Shown here: piece by piece, positions 1 through 8,285 of the stretch | Layout of the letters: every line of letters starts with the position of its first letter | How positions within the stretch are numbered: position 1 is the first letter of the stretch | Assembly (NCBI RefSeq): GCF_000003605.2 | Contig: NW_003122908.1 | Location: forward strand, 326,935-337,757 | Direction: 5' to 3' | Length of the DNA stretch: 10,823 nucleotides | From: Saccoglossus kowalevskii | Taxonomy: Eukaryota > Hemichordata > Enteropneusta > Harrimaniidae | Program-made: the position numbers and the translations under genes | Notes under the pieces: generated by a model | Databases searched by the model: none | What the model saw: only the letters and a program-made list of their open reading frames with translations | What the model was told of the DNA's origin: nothing

Positions 1-417
1 TAGAAACGGTGAAGTCTACATATTCGATTTTAAAATAAAAACGCGCCTTCACGAATGCTTGAAACTATGTATATGTACTATAGAAACATTCGGATTTACA
101 ATCTATATCAATAAAATAGAAAGATGAAATGTATAAACTGTTTGTTGTGTTTATTTCGTGAGGTTATATGCCTTATGCGATGTTAATAGCAATGGTGCAC
201 AATGTCGTATGGTAGCGCTGTTCTATAGTATGTTAGTATGGCTGGTGGCGCACTTCACAACACATATACCATCACCATCACCATCACCAGGCGTTGTTAT
301 CTGTTTTGCGTTTATTAAACCTTTCTTATAAATCGCGCACCTGATTTGTTTTCTGGGCATGTTATAAGAATGATATTGGAAACATAGAATAAACGAATCA
401 GAAATGGAAGTACTTAC
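1..417. other. Non-coding, probable intron or intergenic DNA
   Basis: AT-rich, with no recognisable coding sequence on either strand. It would be the intron following the antisense VWA-like exon and, at the same time, part of the intron or 5' flank of the sulfatase gene. It contains a short CATCAC repeat at 268-289. Confidence 0.5.
268..289. repeat. Short (CATCAC)n simple repeat
   Basis: ACCATCACCATCACCATCAC and two more bases form about seven CAY triplets. It is a minor microsatellite with no coding context. Confidence 0.8.
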
Positions 418-646
418 CCGTTGTCGAATATGGATGTCATCATATCAAATAGAACACGTCCCATGTGATGGAAAGCTCTTCTTTTGCCTGATGTAAAAGG
501 GACATTGATTGTTAATCTCAGTATTCGAATGAGTGTTTTTTTAAATTGGCTCCAAGATGTCGGGCTTATTTTCAATTTTACTGGATATCGATACTGAACA
601 GTTACACCTACGGAAAACAATGCATCGTCATTTTTTTCATTTTCAT
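418..646 (-). CDS. Possible exon of a von Willebrand factor A-domain protein, antisense
   Basis: The minus strand is open from 734 down to a strong splice donor at 417 (CGG|gtaagt). The reading includes ALFSVGVTVQYRYPVKLKI, then WSQFKKTLIRILRL and TSGKRRAFHHMGRVLF. I see the pattern of the central VWA fold: a VGVxxY strand, a spaced strand, a helix with F-x-K-x-L-x-x-I-x-x-L, and TxTGxALxxxxxxLF in the form TSGKRRAFHHMGRVLF. The right-hand edge is uncertain: acceptors at 647-648 (gggttgcaaag) or 608-609 (gttttccgtag) both keep the frame. The DxSxS half and the TDG half of the domain are not visible in the window, so this is one exon of a larger gene continuing past position 1, or a remnant. 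The match is by eye. Confidence 0.5.
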
Positions 647-800
647 CTTTGCAACCCAAACAAAACTCGGGATACTGAATAATTACTGTAATAATGTACT
701 TGAAAAACAAACGTGCCAATAGAGCATAGAACATTTAATAGTTTAAAAAAAGAAATTATTGTTTAGAAATCTATTTATTAAAACATGGTTTATTTCGCAG

Positions 801-852
801 GACAAGATCATCATTGTTAACCGGATATTATCCACACAGAACGGGAATGCAG
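801..852 (+). CDS. Sulfatase exon: end of C-x-P-T-R active-site signature
   Basis: This exon follows the acceptor tatttcgcag and ends at CAG|gtgaat. Its first base is the third base of a codon, then it reads TRSSLLTGYYPHRTGMQ. This matches the stretch after the formylglycine cysteine in ARSB (C-T-P-S-R-S-Q-L-L-T-G). The leading G would complete CCG (Pro), so the C-x-P part must be on an upstream exon. The arginine of the signature and the downstream LTG element needed by the formylglycine-generating enzyme are intact. The exon ends in phase 0. Confidence 0.93.
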
Positions 853-3800
853 GTGAATATACGTATCTCAGATCGATAAACAATTGTTGTTACGAGGGGC
901 CCTAACAACTCGACTAAGTTCCCGTAGATAGTGCATGAGATCGAATCTATCAGAATTTACTTAACAAAAGTATACACTTCTGAAGTGACATATATTGTTG
1001 TTATTTTTCAGTATTATACTATATACCCACATGAAGGTTATGGCTTACCGGTCGACTTTGAATTGTTACCTCAGAAATTAAAAGAGCTTTGCTATAGTAC
1101 GTACGCGATTGGCAAGTAAGTACAGGCTGAAATGCGATGTCCGCAAGCTACATGGCATGACACAATTGACTCCCCGTGTGTGACAGTGTTTGATCGGATG
1201 ACTCAAAGTCTGAAGATTGTCGATTAGAGGTAGTCAATTTGTTCACATATATTCAATTGTCCTAGGGGTCATAAGTTCAAAACACAAAGGAAACTCTAGT
1301 TTATTTTAAAAATATTATTACACCTAATCCTTCGATTCAACTAACGCCGCTTTTTATAAAATCGAACTGCATACCTTTTTCTAATATATTTAAACAATTT
1401 CAATCACCAAGACTAAGTACAAAAATATCGTGCTCAAAAGGTAATCACACTGGAGTATTTTGAAGTGGTCTTGTTCCACATATCAAATTCCTACTTTCAC
1501 AGTAGAGTTGATGAAAATGAATGTGCGGATTATGAACATATACAGGACGTAAGTTTAGATAATGGTTTTGTATTACATTAATCATTTTGTTGTGTTAGAA
1601 AATATCATAACGTTGTTTTTTCCTCGTCTTGTACTTGGTACACGATACTATTTTTTCCATCTCGTGAATACAGGTGGCATTTAGGTTTCTGTGCTGATGA
1701 ATACCTGCCGCAAAACAGAGGATTCGACGAGTTTTACGGCACATACACAAGTGGTGTGGATTATTTCGAAAAAACGTCAAGAGACCCGCTCACTGGTATG
1801 TAGTGTTACTTAATAAATACTAAAGATCAACACATATCTGACTTGCGGGTGAATGTTTAAAGTGTTTATAACCTTAATGCAAATGATGGCTGTATCAAAT
1901 CATGCTGGTGTACTGTGTAGAATAATTGCTATGTGTGTTTGACATTAAAACCCACTGACTAAAATCAGTTGCTTCTGATAATGTTTAACCACATTTTACA
2001 TCTTACAAAAACAATGTTTGTTATATTTTGTATCTATATTACATGATTAATGTAACAGTTTTACATAATGTATTAATAACTTTATTCGTTTAAGTGTTTT
2101 AAAATATAATGAACCATATATATTCGTGCGTGGTGGATTTTCGTGAAATATAACGTAATTATATGATAAAAATAATGATATTCATATTCACAGATGAATC
2201 AGCGTATGATCTTCATCAGAATAAAAAGAAAGTAAAACCTAATGAAAACAAGTATTTGTCGGTAAGTGTAATCTTTTGTATAACATACCAATCAAATAGA
2301 ACTATTTAATTATACAGTTTGTTTGTATTCATTTCAAACCCTCGTCTCCGTCTCGGACAACATATTATGTTAACGACCTTTGTTTGGAATCATCATGTCT
2401 TCCGCAAACATTCTTCTTAAAATATAATTATTAATGAATTAACATCAGCCAAATTATGTTATTATTGTCATCAGGAACAATGCTTGGAAAAAGCCACTCG
2501 CTATATTGACAAACACGATACGGACACGCCGTTATTTATGTATTATGCGTTTCAATTAACAGGATCTCCTCTACAGGTATGTATTATCACCAGAGCAAGC
2601 GGTGTTGGGTTGTTATCAATAAACCAATACGATATTATCTTATTAAGGTTGTCAATATCCATCTGTTCATTCTATAGTTCTGCTTCAGCGGTTGACATTA
2701 TTGGATTCATGCATAATGTAGTCATTATGAAGAAATTTTCTAGAAGTATAATCAGAAAAAATATACGTTCTCGTTTTAGGTGCCCCAAGACAAATTGGAT
2801 CAATTCAGTCACATCAATCCGGAAAGACGTGCATTCATGGGTAAGACAACTGAAGTGTACTGAGAATAATCGAACATTTCCGACACATGCACCCAGCCAG
2901 TTTCAAACCTGTAAATTTTAATAAATTTATAGATGGAACATGCATCTGCTGATAACGGTTGTGCAAGCGTCAAAAACTACATTGCACGCAAAACAGAATT
3001 TTCAAGTAACAACAACATGGGGTACTGAGTATAATGACGTTAATGGCGGTTTGTGAACATTCACAGCATCTTCATGAATATACCTCATATATACAACTTA
3101 TTCCCATACGTAGATTTTATGTATGTTTGTATGTTTGTTATTTCCGAGATTCGGCTTGTGCAGTATTATCATCTAGTATTTCTGTGTGGTGTTCACGACT
3201 GATTGTTGCTTTGCTACATATAACCACAATCATTCCTGTAAACATCTAGCTATAAATAGTTTCAATTGTGTACGTATGACACATTAAGGTAGAGATGCAG
3301 GTTTGTGGACACTTGGGAGTGGTTTTTTTATTATTCAAAAAGTTTTGGCTGTAGACTGTTAAAATTTTGTAGAATTGTGAATAGTAGAACATACTCAAAA
3401 AACGGTTTTAAAATATAGATAACGAGGTGAAAACATTCCCTCTTTTGAATGCTTAGCAAGATTTAGCAAGGCTGTACATAAATAATGAAAAAGAAACATG
3501 GTGAAAAAAGACATGACGGCATCTCCATGTTATGCACTATATTTAACTTTTAACAAAACGATAATACATTTAAATTTGGAACTGTTACAGCCATTTTAAT
3601 TATGAGCATTAGAAAACTTCTTACTGAGTGAATTGTTATGTAAATTAGCAATTATCTCAGCTTCTTTTTAGTGCACATCTCAGAACTTTAAAAAAAATAG
3701 CTCCTAGACGCTTTGACCTTTTGTTTTGAAATTTTCACAAATGATTGACAATGTTTCTATTTTCAAAACGCCGTCGGGGCATTGTTTTTTGTTGAACAGT

Positions 3801-6800
3801 GTTACAGCAATCTTACAGACAACTAGTCTGGGTGTTAATTTATGCATAAACTTGAAGTAGTGGAATTTTAGCTGTTGCCCTGCAAAATTGACAACTGGTG
3901 GACAGTTTTCAAGACGGCACTTTCTTCATTGTAAACAGATGTACCCATACACCAATTTTGACAGGAAACAGTAGCATGGTTTAGAAGCTAATTTTTTTTA
4001 AATCACTTTTGACCAAAAACACACATTTTTGTGCATATTTCAAACTACAGTGTCCATAATAAAAAAAATACAAACAAAATTTTAAGCTTTCCGAAAATAT
4101 ATAGTTTTGTGGACAAGGGAGGTCATCTTGGTTTCCTAATTAACTAATTACAATACCTGTCAGGTAAACTGCATCTCTACCTTAAGCTCAGTTGTATAAC
4201 TAACGGCCATACATAACAATTGATCTTTTTTCTTTTAATTTACAGCAATGGCTTCCGTGATGGACGATGCTATACAAAGCGTAGTCGATGCTCTTGAGGA
4301 TAAGGACATGTTGGACAATACGTATATCGTATTCCTCAGTGATGTGAGTATCGACCAACACGAATGTCGTGGTTTGTATAGTAATAGAAAAATAAGGCCC
4401 GAATAAGAATAGAGATCAGGGGATAGCCACTCCCTACATGAACCCTCTCCAAGAAACATCCCTTTCGACTAGCAAATTGTAATTGTTCATTTCAATGTTT
4501 ATTTCTTCATAAGTTCCTATTAATACATTGTTCATATTTTCTTAGAATGGAGGCGAAGTAACGAAGGGAGGAAACAACTGGCCACTGCGGGGCAATAAGG
4601 GAACACTATACGACGGGGCCATGCGTACCCCAGCTTTTGTTTGGGCCAAGCCTGGAACTGGCTTGATGTCCACTGGTGGAAATGTAGCTTCTGGGTAAGT
4701 TAATAGGAATTATATAAACGAAACTGGTGTATATTGAACTAAATTGACAAAACAAATATTTCAGCATATTGCTTTTTTTGGGTAAGCGTATTGCGGATTA
4801 TTTCCTCAAATACTTCTACACTTTCACGAATCAATTGCATAATTGTTTCTTCATATCAGCTTCATGCACGCCGTTGATTGGTTTCCAACGATTCTTAGTA
4901 TCGCAGGAGGTACTAATACCGGTACGTTGCAATTGATTGTCAATTGATATGTATGATATTTAGAACTTAGTTACTATAGTTGGTCTGGTTATTGTGTTTG
5001 AATTTAGTTCCCATTCTCTGTTCATTTCCTGGACATATTGTGTTGCCATCATAGTATGAAAATGATAGACTATGAGTGTAATATTTGTTGAACAAACACA
5101 ATGCTGGTTACGCTGCATTAAACAAATGGAAAATATTTTTGATGCATTTCCAAAAAACAAAATTCATCCAAATCTAAATCAAATGTATACGTAAAATTGT
5201 TGTTAAAGTGGTTTGACCCGATGTCCATTTCTACTGTACTCGTTGACAACACGGGCATATTACAAACTGATGTACGAGTACTGTTCTCATTTCAGATGTA
5301 AACATGGATGGTAAGGACCAGTCGTTAATGCTGTTGGAAGATGTGTCTGTACATCTCCGTACTGAGTTCCTGTACGCGTTGGACGAAAGCATGAACGCAG
5401 CAAACAAGAGAGCTTATAGGTAAACTATGCAGTCAGTGAAATTGTTACATAAATTATACAATACCATCGCTTATATCTTTTGTATTAACGTGCGGTTAAT
5501 AATCATTAAACAATAAACCAACAATTTCTCATCTGGTGAGAATCACATGCATTATTCAAGTTGGAGCATTTTGTGTCATATGTCACTTTTCTCCAGTCCC
5601 TAATTGTAATCAACTATTCATATATTTTCGGAGGTATTTATTTCAGTTACAGAACAGCGTAAGCCAACAATGCTCCTGTTCACGGCTTTGCATACGAATA
5701 ATTGTGTTTATCTAGGTTTGGAGATTTCAAACTATCGAGGGTGAGCCATCATATATGTATCCAGTGAGAATCAATGACGACACCGGTAAGTATGAATGTG
5801 CAAAGCTCAGACTCGTGGACATTAAACTACATTTTTCATTTTACAAACTTCAGTCGTAGCTTGCACAAACATTTGTGAGTTTTTGAGCTATTTGTAGACA
5901 ATGGTTCGGAATTTATCTGACGGTAAAAAAGCCGTATTTTTTAACGAAACCGTAACCATCTTGTTACTAAGTGAGTTTCACAGATGTACACATAGTTGGG
6001 GGTCATGGAAATGACCATGGTAGTTATTCAATATGGGTTGGTATTGCGGTGTTTCAAGGTTCGAATAGGCGTATCAGATTTTGGGTGCTTACTACTGCGT
6101 GTTGATGTTAATCGGGGATCATCATTGAGCTAGAATTACGGCGTGCATAAATGACACATCTTTATTCGTCAACCAATAAGCGCGTTTCTTACTGTTTGCC
6201 GTGACCGTGATTAACACGTGTTTGCAATGCTTTCGTAATTAACCAGGAGGGGTGGTTCTTTGGACGGGTGGCTCTTTCCTAAAATGTCCCCTTAAATTAC
6301 GAGTTCTAACATTTGACACCCTCGCCAGTAACAGACACACACATACTGTTTTTGGGAAGTAAAATTAACTGTTTTATTATAGTTTGTGAATTTTTAGTTT
6401 TGTTGGCAATTACTGCTTCAAAGCTGCATGCCCATCAATGGTTTTCATGTGATTCTGATCGAATTTTCGATTGCAACCAGTATATGTCCACTTTGGCAAC
6501 CATGCTTATACCAGTCTGAGAGGGCTAGTACTAAAAAACATTTGAGCTTTGGAGACTGATGAAGGTATTAAGGGTGGCATGCCCCTTTTATGACAACCAT
6601 CAAGGTCAACGTAATATTATGAAATCGAACAAATTATCTCTGACAATATTAGCTGTGACGTATGACAAATATATGACTGGATAGTGGAGTTTATAATACC
6701 CATGTGACATATTCGGTGATTGTATTTTATTCATTATTTCAGATGAGGTTTTTGATGTTCCTTCCGGTGTTAGCAGCCCTGTGATCTCTAACTACACGAT

Positions 6801-7856
6801 CATTGAGGCCCCAGGGGAAACACCACAGCCAGACCCCGCTATGTCTACACCTTATGTACTGCTGTATAATATGATCGGTAAGTTCTAGTTTTTGTACTGC
6901 CCACTGTTATTTGATGTCTTAAACACATAACGGTCCTATATAGTGAGCATTCATGTACTCCCCTCATATGCATGTGACGATTATGTATTTTTTCCTTAAT
7001 TCCAAAAATTCCTAAACATTTACAAGTAAGAAGCAATATACATATTCGCATTTATGAACGTGTAGGGAACATACATATAAAATTGAAGTGTACAACTATT
7101 AAAAAGAAACGAACGCAAAACTGTTGTAGTGTTGATAATTAACACTTCACACTAGGTTATTCAAATTACAATTTCGTTTTTCTTGTGTAATAATCTCATT
7201 ATCATACATATAACGGATGGTGAAATCTACGTTGATTTTAGACATACAGAAAACCCATCTAAAACAACAAAGGCTGGACAATAGTGGTCCACGGCACGTT
7301 ATTCTACCGTTGAAGGACTATACGTTATATGCAAATGTGTCATTCTATAAAATGATAAAAAAACATGGAGTATTATGTCAATTTATATATCCTATGATGA
7401 TACAGAAGCATTCACTTAACTGGATTCGAATTGCCTTTCTAACACAAATGTATTACTGTATATGTAAATGTCCATCGAAATGAGAATGCGAGCAACGAGA
7501 CTTGTATTTACGTCTAGAATAATGTCCACTCTTGTCATCGCGTCCAATATTCCCATGATAGATACAACCCTCACTTTACTTGTGAAATCCCGATATGTAA
7601 ATGAGTGTCACCCAAGATTTCTTCTTTCGTTTCAGATGACCCTGCCGAACAAAACAACCTCGCGAACAAATTTCCGGAACGCATAAACGTTCTCATTATA
7701 GGATCGAAAATCAATATGCAACGAAATAAAAGGGTAGACAGTCTGAGGTTGAATGAGACTGCATGGAACAAAGATATGACCGCCTATAACAAAATGCTTT
7801 CCAAGGGTGTCTGGAAGTCGGGATGGTGCTCTCCCATCAGTCTGACATCTACTTAA
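801..7856 (+). CDS. ARSB-like: Arylsulfatase B-like sulfatase, 5'-partial, 13 exons
   Basis: Exons: 801-852, 1012-1115, 1674-1795, 2194-2261, 2475-2576, 2780-2840, 4246-4343, 4546-4694, 4860-4921, 5296-5419, 5716 (or 5724)-5785, 6743-6877, 7636-7856. All introns are GT-AG and phases match, except for the problem at 5716. In family enzymes this fold hydrolyses sulfate esters, with ARSB acting on N-acetylgalactosamine-4-sulfate of dermatan/chondroitin sulfate in lysosomes or outside the cell. Family landmarks read in order: (CxP)TRSSLLTG, ELLPQKLKE, GKWHLG, LPQNRGFDEFYG, PLFMYYAFQ, SVMDDAI, FLSDNGG, GGNNWPLRGNKGTLYDG, HAVDWFPTIL, (R)FGDFKL, DDPAEQNNLA and a terminal WCSP. About 452 residues are encoded, against about 440 after Cys-x-Pro in human ARSB, so the 3' part is full length. 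The N-terminus and catalytic Cys lie outside the window. Two oddities: the active-site His of the SVHEPLQ motif is Gly, and one exon has a frame conflict. NYT and NET glycosylation sequons occur in the last two exons. The sulfatase call is very secure; the exact substrate and activity are not. Confidence 0.95.
1012..1115 (+). CDS. Sulfatase exon: LPxxLKExGYxTxxxGK segment
   Basis: The acceptor is ttatttttcag and the donor is GGCAA|gtaagt. It reads YYTIYPHEGYGLPVDFELLP followed by QKLKELCYSTYAIGK, with the last Lys codon split across the intron. This corresponds to human ARSB 'LPQLLKEAGYTTHMVGK'. The terminal lysine is the active-site Lys (K145 in ARSB) and is preserved across the splice junction. 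The open frame to the left of 1012 is intron read-through, because the exon joins the preceding one in phase 0 exactly at the acceptor. Confidence 0.94.
1674..1795 (+). CDS. Sulfatase exon: (GK)WHLG and RGFDEFYG motifs
   Basis: Bounded by gaatacag and G|gtatgt. The first base completes the lysine codon, then WHLGFCADEYLPQNRGFDEF and YGTYTSGVDYFEKTSRDPLT follow. KWH holds two active-site residues of the family (Lys145 and His147 in human ARSB), both present. LPQNRGFDEFYG matches 'LPTRRGFDTYFG'. It ends in phase 1 and joins cleanly to 2194. Confidence 0.95.
2194..2261 (+). CDS. Sulfatase exon: short linker region
   Basis: Bounded by ttcacag and TCG|gtaagt; 68 bases, phase 1 in and phase 0 out. 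It reads DESAYDLHQNKKKVKPNENK then YLS. It aligns with the variable part of ARSB between the DYY segment and the helix that begins 'YSTNIFTKRA'. It is lysine-rich and weakly conserved. The support is splice sites and phase rather than motifs. Confidence 0.88.
2475..2576 (+). CDS. Sulfatase exon: PLFMYYAFQ motif with His-to-Gly change
   Basis: Bounded by gtcatcag and CTACAG|gtatgt; 34 whole codons. It reads EQCLEKATRYIDKHDTDT then PLFMYYAFQLTGSPLQ. Human ARSB has PLFLYLALQSVHEPLQ at this place. The alignment needs no gap, so the active-site histidine (His242) falls on the GGA glycine codon at about 2559-2561. Confidence 0.94.
2780..2840 (+). CDS. Sulfatase exon: VPxxxL...INPERRAFMG
   Basis: Bounded by ctcgttttag and ATGG|gtaaga; phase 0 in, phase 1 out. 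It reads VPQDKLDQFSHINPERRAFM plus the first base of the next codon. This corresponds to '[22 protein letters not shown]' of ARSB, the loop between the His motif and the MDEAV helix. The preceding 203-base intron has no stop in the frame entering it, but reading through it puts this exon out of frame. Confidence 0.93.
3284..4185. mobile_element. Non-autonomous DNA transposon (MITE-like), TTAA-flanked
   Basis: The left end reads TTAA-GGTAGAGATGCAG (3284-3300) and the right end CTGCATCTCTACC-TTAA (4169-4185). The 13-base terminal inverted repeats are perfect, and TTAA at each end looks like the target-site duplication. The interior, about 870 bases, is AT-rich with no long open frame, so the copy cannot encode a transposase. 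TTAA duplication is known for the piggyBac superfamily, but the ends do not start CCC/CCY as most piggyBac elements do, so the superfamily is only suggested. Near the ends are similar direct motifs, TTTGTGGACACTTGGGAG (about 3302) and TTTTGTGGACAAGGGAGG (about 4105). It sits wholly inside a sulfatase intron, in neither splice site. Confidence 0.8.
4246..4343 (+). CDS. Sulfatase exon: SVMDDAI helix to FLSD
   Basis: The acceptor is tttaatttacag and the donor is GAT|gtgagt. It reads AMASVMDDAIQSVVDALEDK then DMLDNTYIVFLSD. It matches ARSB '[33 protein letters not shown]'. The final Asp is the metal-binding Asp300 equivalent. The exon lies after the long intron that holds the TTAA element, and the splice sites there are intact. 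Confidence 0.95.
4546..4694 (+). CDS. Sulfatase exon: NGG...GGNNWPLRGNKGTLYDG
   Basis: Bounded by tatttt-cttag and TCTGG|gtaagt; phase 0 in, phase 2 out. It starts NGGEVTKGGNNWPLRGNKGT then LYDGAMRTPAFVWAKPGTG. Asn (metal ligand, Asn301 in ARSB) and the lysine of RGNK (Lys318) are present. This is the most strongly conserved exon of the gene and identifies the ARSB/ARSI/ARSJ branch of sulfatases through the GGNNWPLRGxK string. Confidence 0.96.
4860..4921 (+). CDS. Sulfatase exon: HAVDWFPTILSIAGG
   Basis: Bounded by ttcatatcag and ACCG|gtacgt; phase 2 in, phase 1 out. It reads (G)FMHAVDWFPTILSIAGGTNT. It matches ARSB 'IHISDWLPTLVKLARGHTN', the conserved D-W-x-P-T segment near the end of the catalytic domain. 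Confidence 0.94.
5296..5419 (+). CDS. Sulfatase exon: MDGKD and C-terminal domain start
   Basis: Bounded by catttcag and TATAG|gtaaac; phase 1 in, phase 2 out. It reads DVNMDGKDQSLMLLEDVSVH then LRTEFLYALDESMNAANKRAYR. 'MDGKDQSLML' corresponds to ARSB 'LDGFDVWKTI', and 'RTEFLYALDE' to 'RIELLHNIDP'. The ending AYR leads into the family motif '(A)IRxGDWKL'. Confidence 0.92.
5716..5785 (+). CDS. Sulfatase exon with frame conflict: GDFKL / IEGEPSYMYPV
   Basis: With the acceptor tatctag at 5715, the phase-2 join gives (R)FGDFKL, the expected family motif (ARSB 'RHGNWKLLTGYPG'), but this frame then reaches TGA at about 5764-5766. The other frame reads IEGEPSYMYPVRINDDT and reaches the donor ACCG|gtaagt in phase 1, which the next exon requires. 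Either one base is missing around CTA-TCG (about 5731-5735), or the acceptor is the second AG at 5722-5723, which starts the exon at 5724 and gives RFQTIEGEP in frame while losing GDFKL. I cannot tell a real mutation from a sequencing error or altered splicing. Confidence 0.8.
5786..6742 (+). other. Intron, 957 bases, no nested gene seen
   Basis: This is the second longest intron of the sulfatase gene, from gtaagt to ttatttcag. It includes a small imperfect tandem motif, GGGTGGTTCTTT at 6250-6261 and GGGTGGCTCTTT at 6266-6277, in a locally GC-richer patch. No exon, RNA gene or element ends were recognised. Confidence 0.8.
6743..6877 (+). CDS. Sulfatase exon: C-terminal domain, proline-rich loop
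   Basis: Bounded by ttatttcag and ATCG|gtaagt; phase 1 in, phase 1 out. It begins DEVFDVPSGVSSPVISNYT and ends MSTPYVLLYNMI. The last part matches ARSB 'LWLFDIDRDPEE'. NYT is a possible N-glycosylation sequon. The middle (IIEAPGETPQPDPA) is a variable proline-rich loop. Confidence 0.91.
6878..7635 (+). other. Intron, 758 bases, no nested gene seen
   Basis: Runs from gtaagt to cgtttcag before the last exon. Open frames in it lack any recognisable motif. The motif TATRTAAATG, or close variants, recurs near 7327, 7460 and 7593, too weak to call a repeat family. Confidence 0.75.
7636..7856 (+). CDS. Sulfatase terminal exon with stop codon
   Basis: The acceptor is tcgtttcag; it enters in phase 1 and ends at TAA 7854-7856. 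It starts DDPAEQNNLANKFPERINVL, the family 'DPxExxNLAxxxP' element, and ends WKSGWCSPISLTST. Human ARSB has '[24 protein letters not shown]', and 'GVWGPWM' at the end. NET is a second N-glycosylation sequon. The last about 20 residues of Trp/Gly/Cys-rich tail are typical of the branch. Confidence 0.95.
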
Positions 7857-8125
7857 TAAGACCTTTGCTCGGCCTTTATAATTTAATATTCAGTGGCGTT
7901 CGGTAATCTGGGGTGTCGGCCTGCAGTGCCTCCTTAGAAATGCTCATATCTATCAATGACATTCCATCCTGTAATTTTCAAATGTGCATTTACAGGAATG
8001 CACAAATACCCTGAACAGTAAACCACTAGAGCAAGATTTTTATCAATACCGTTCTTGGACTTCATTTGTTTATAATCTCTGTAATGTTAGTTGTGAGATA
8101 ACACGACCATTTCCATTATTGCACT

Positions 8126-8175
8126 GCTATACTATACTATTCCATTCATTCATTCATTTATTTATTCATTCTTTC
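8126..8175. repeat. ACTAT and CATT/TTTA short tandem repeats in 3' UTR
   Basis: CTATACTATACTAT is followed by CATTCATTCATTCATTTATTTATTC. The ATTTATTTATT portion resembles an AU-rich element in the mRNA. Whether it has a regulatory role is unknown; a plain microsatellite explains it equally well. Confidence 0.7.
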
Positions 8176-8262
8176 AATCACTCACTCTTACATTTATGTG
8201 ATGCAATGTGAATTGTAGTTTTGTGTTCACTGTTACTTGTTTTTCTTGACCTTGTGTCTGAT

Positions 8263-8268
8263 AATAAA
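8263..8268 (+). terminator. Poly(A) signal AATAAA
   Basis: A canonical AATAAA lies about 410 bases after the stop codon, followed by a T/GT-rich stretch (TTTTCATTGTGTCTGTATTGT, about 8290-8310) as expected downstream of a cleavage site. Another AATAAA at 8703-8708 could be an alternative distal signal. Confidence 0.7.
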
Positions 8269-8285
8269 ATATTATTTTATAAATC

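Larger units (their letters stand above)
7857..8285 (+). other. 3' UTR of the sulfatase gene
   Basis: The sequence follows the TAA stop and runs to a point about 10-25 bases after AATAAA at 8263. It is AT-rich, with ACTAT and CATT short tandem repeats at about 8126-8175, including overlapping ATTTA pentamers. The end is inferred from the poly(A) signal. Confidence 0.7.

Noticed and set aside
409-424. CCC|GTTG on the plus strand as the end of the missing sulfatase exon (C-x-P)
   Set aside because: The codons before CC read Thr-Tyr, with no Cys two residues before the Pro. The GT context is poor and nothing upstream looks like sulfatase.
2484-2921. Open frame of 145 codons, plus strand
   Set aside because: It starts inside the sulfatase exon 2475-2576, runs through a stop-free intron and reads the next exon out of frame. 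The spliced reading matches the family exactly.
5740-5764. GTGAGC...CCAG as a tiny intron curing the frame conflict
   Set aside because: It would be about 24 bases, too short for normal splicing, and would remove the IEGEPSYMYPV reading that fits the family and the next exon's phase.
6052-6070. GGTTCGAATA resembling a tRNA T-loop
   Set aside because: No A box or acceptor stem at proper spacing on either side, and no cloverleaf could be drawn.
7217-7483. 88-codon open frame in the last intron
   Set aside because: No recognisable motif and no fit to the gene. The flanking exons join perfectly in phase without it.
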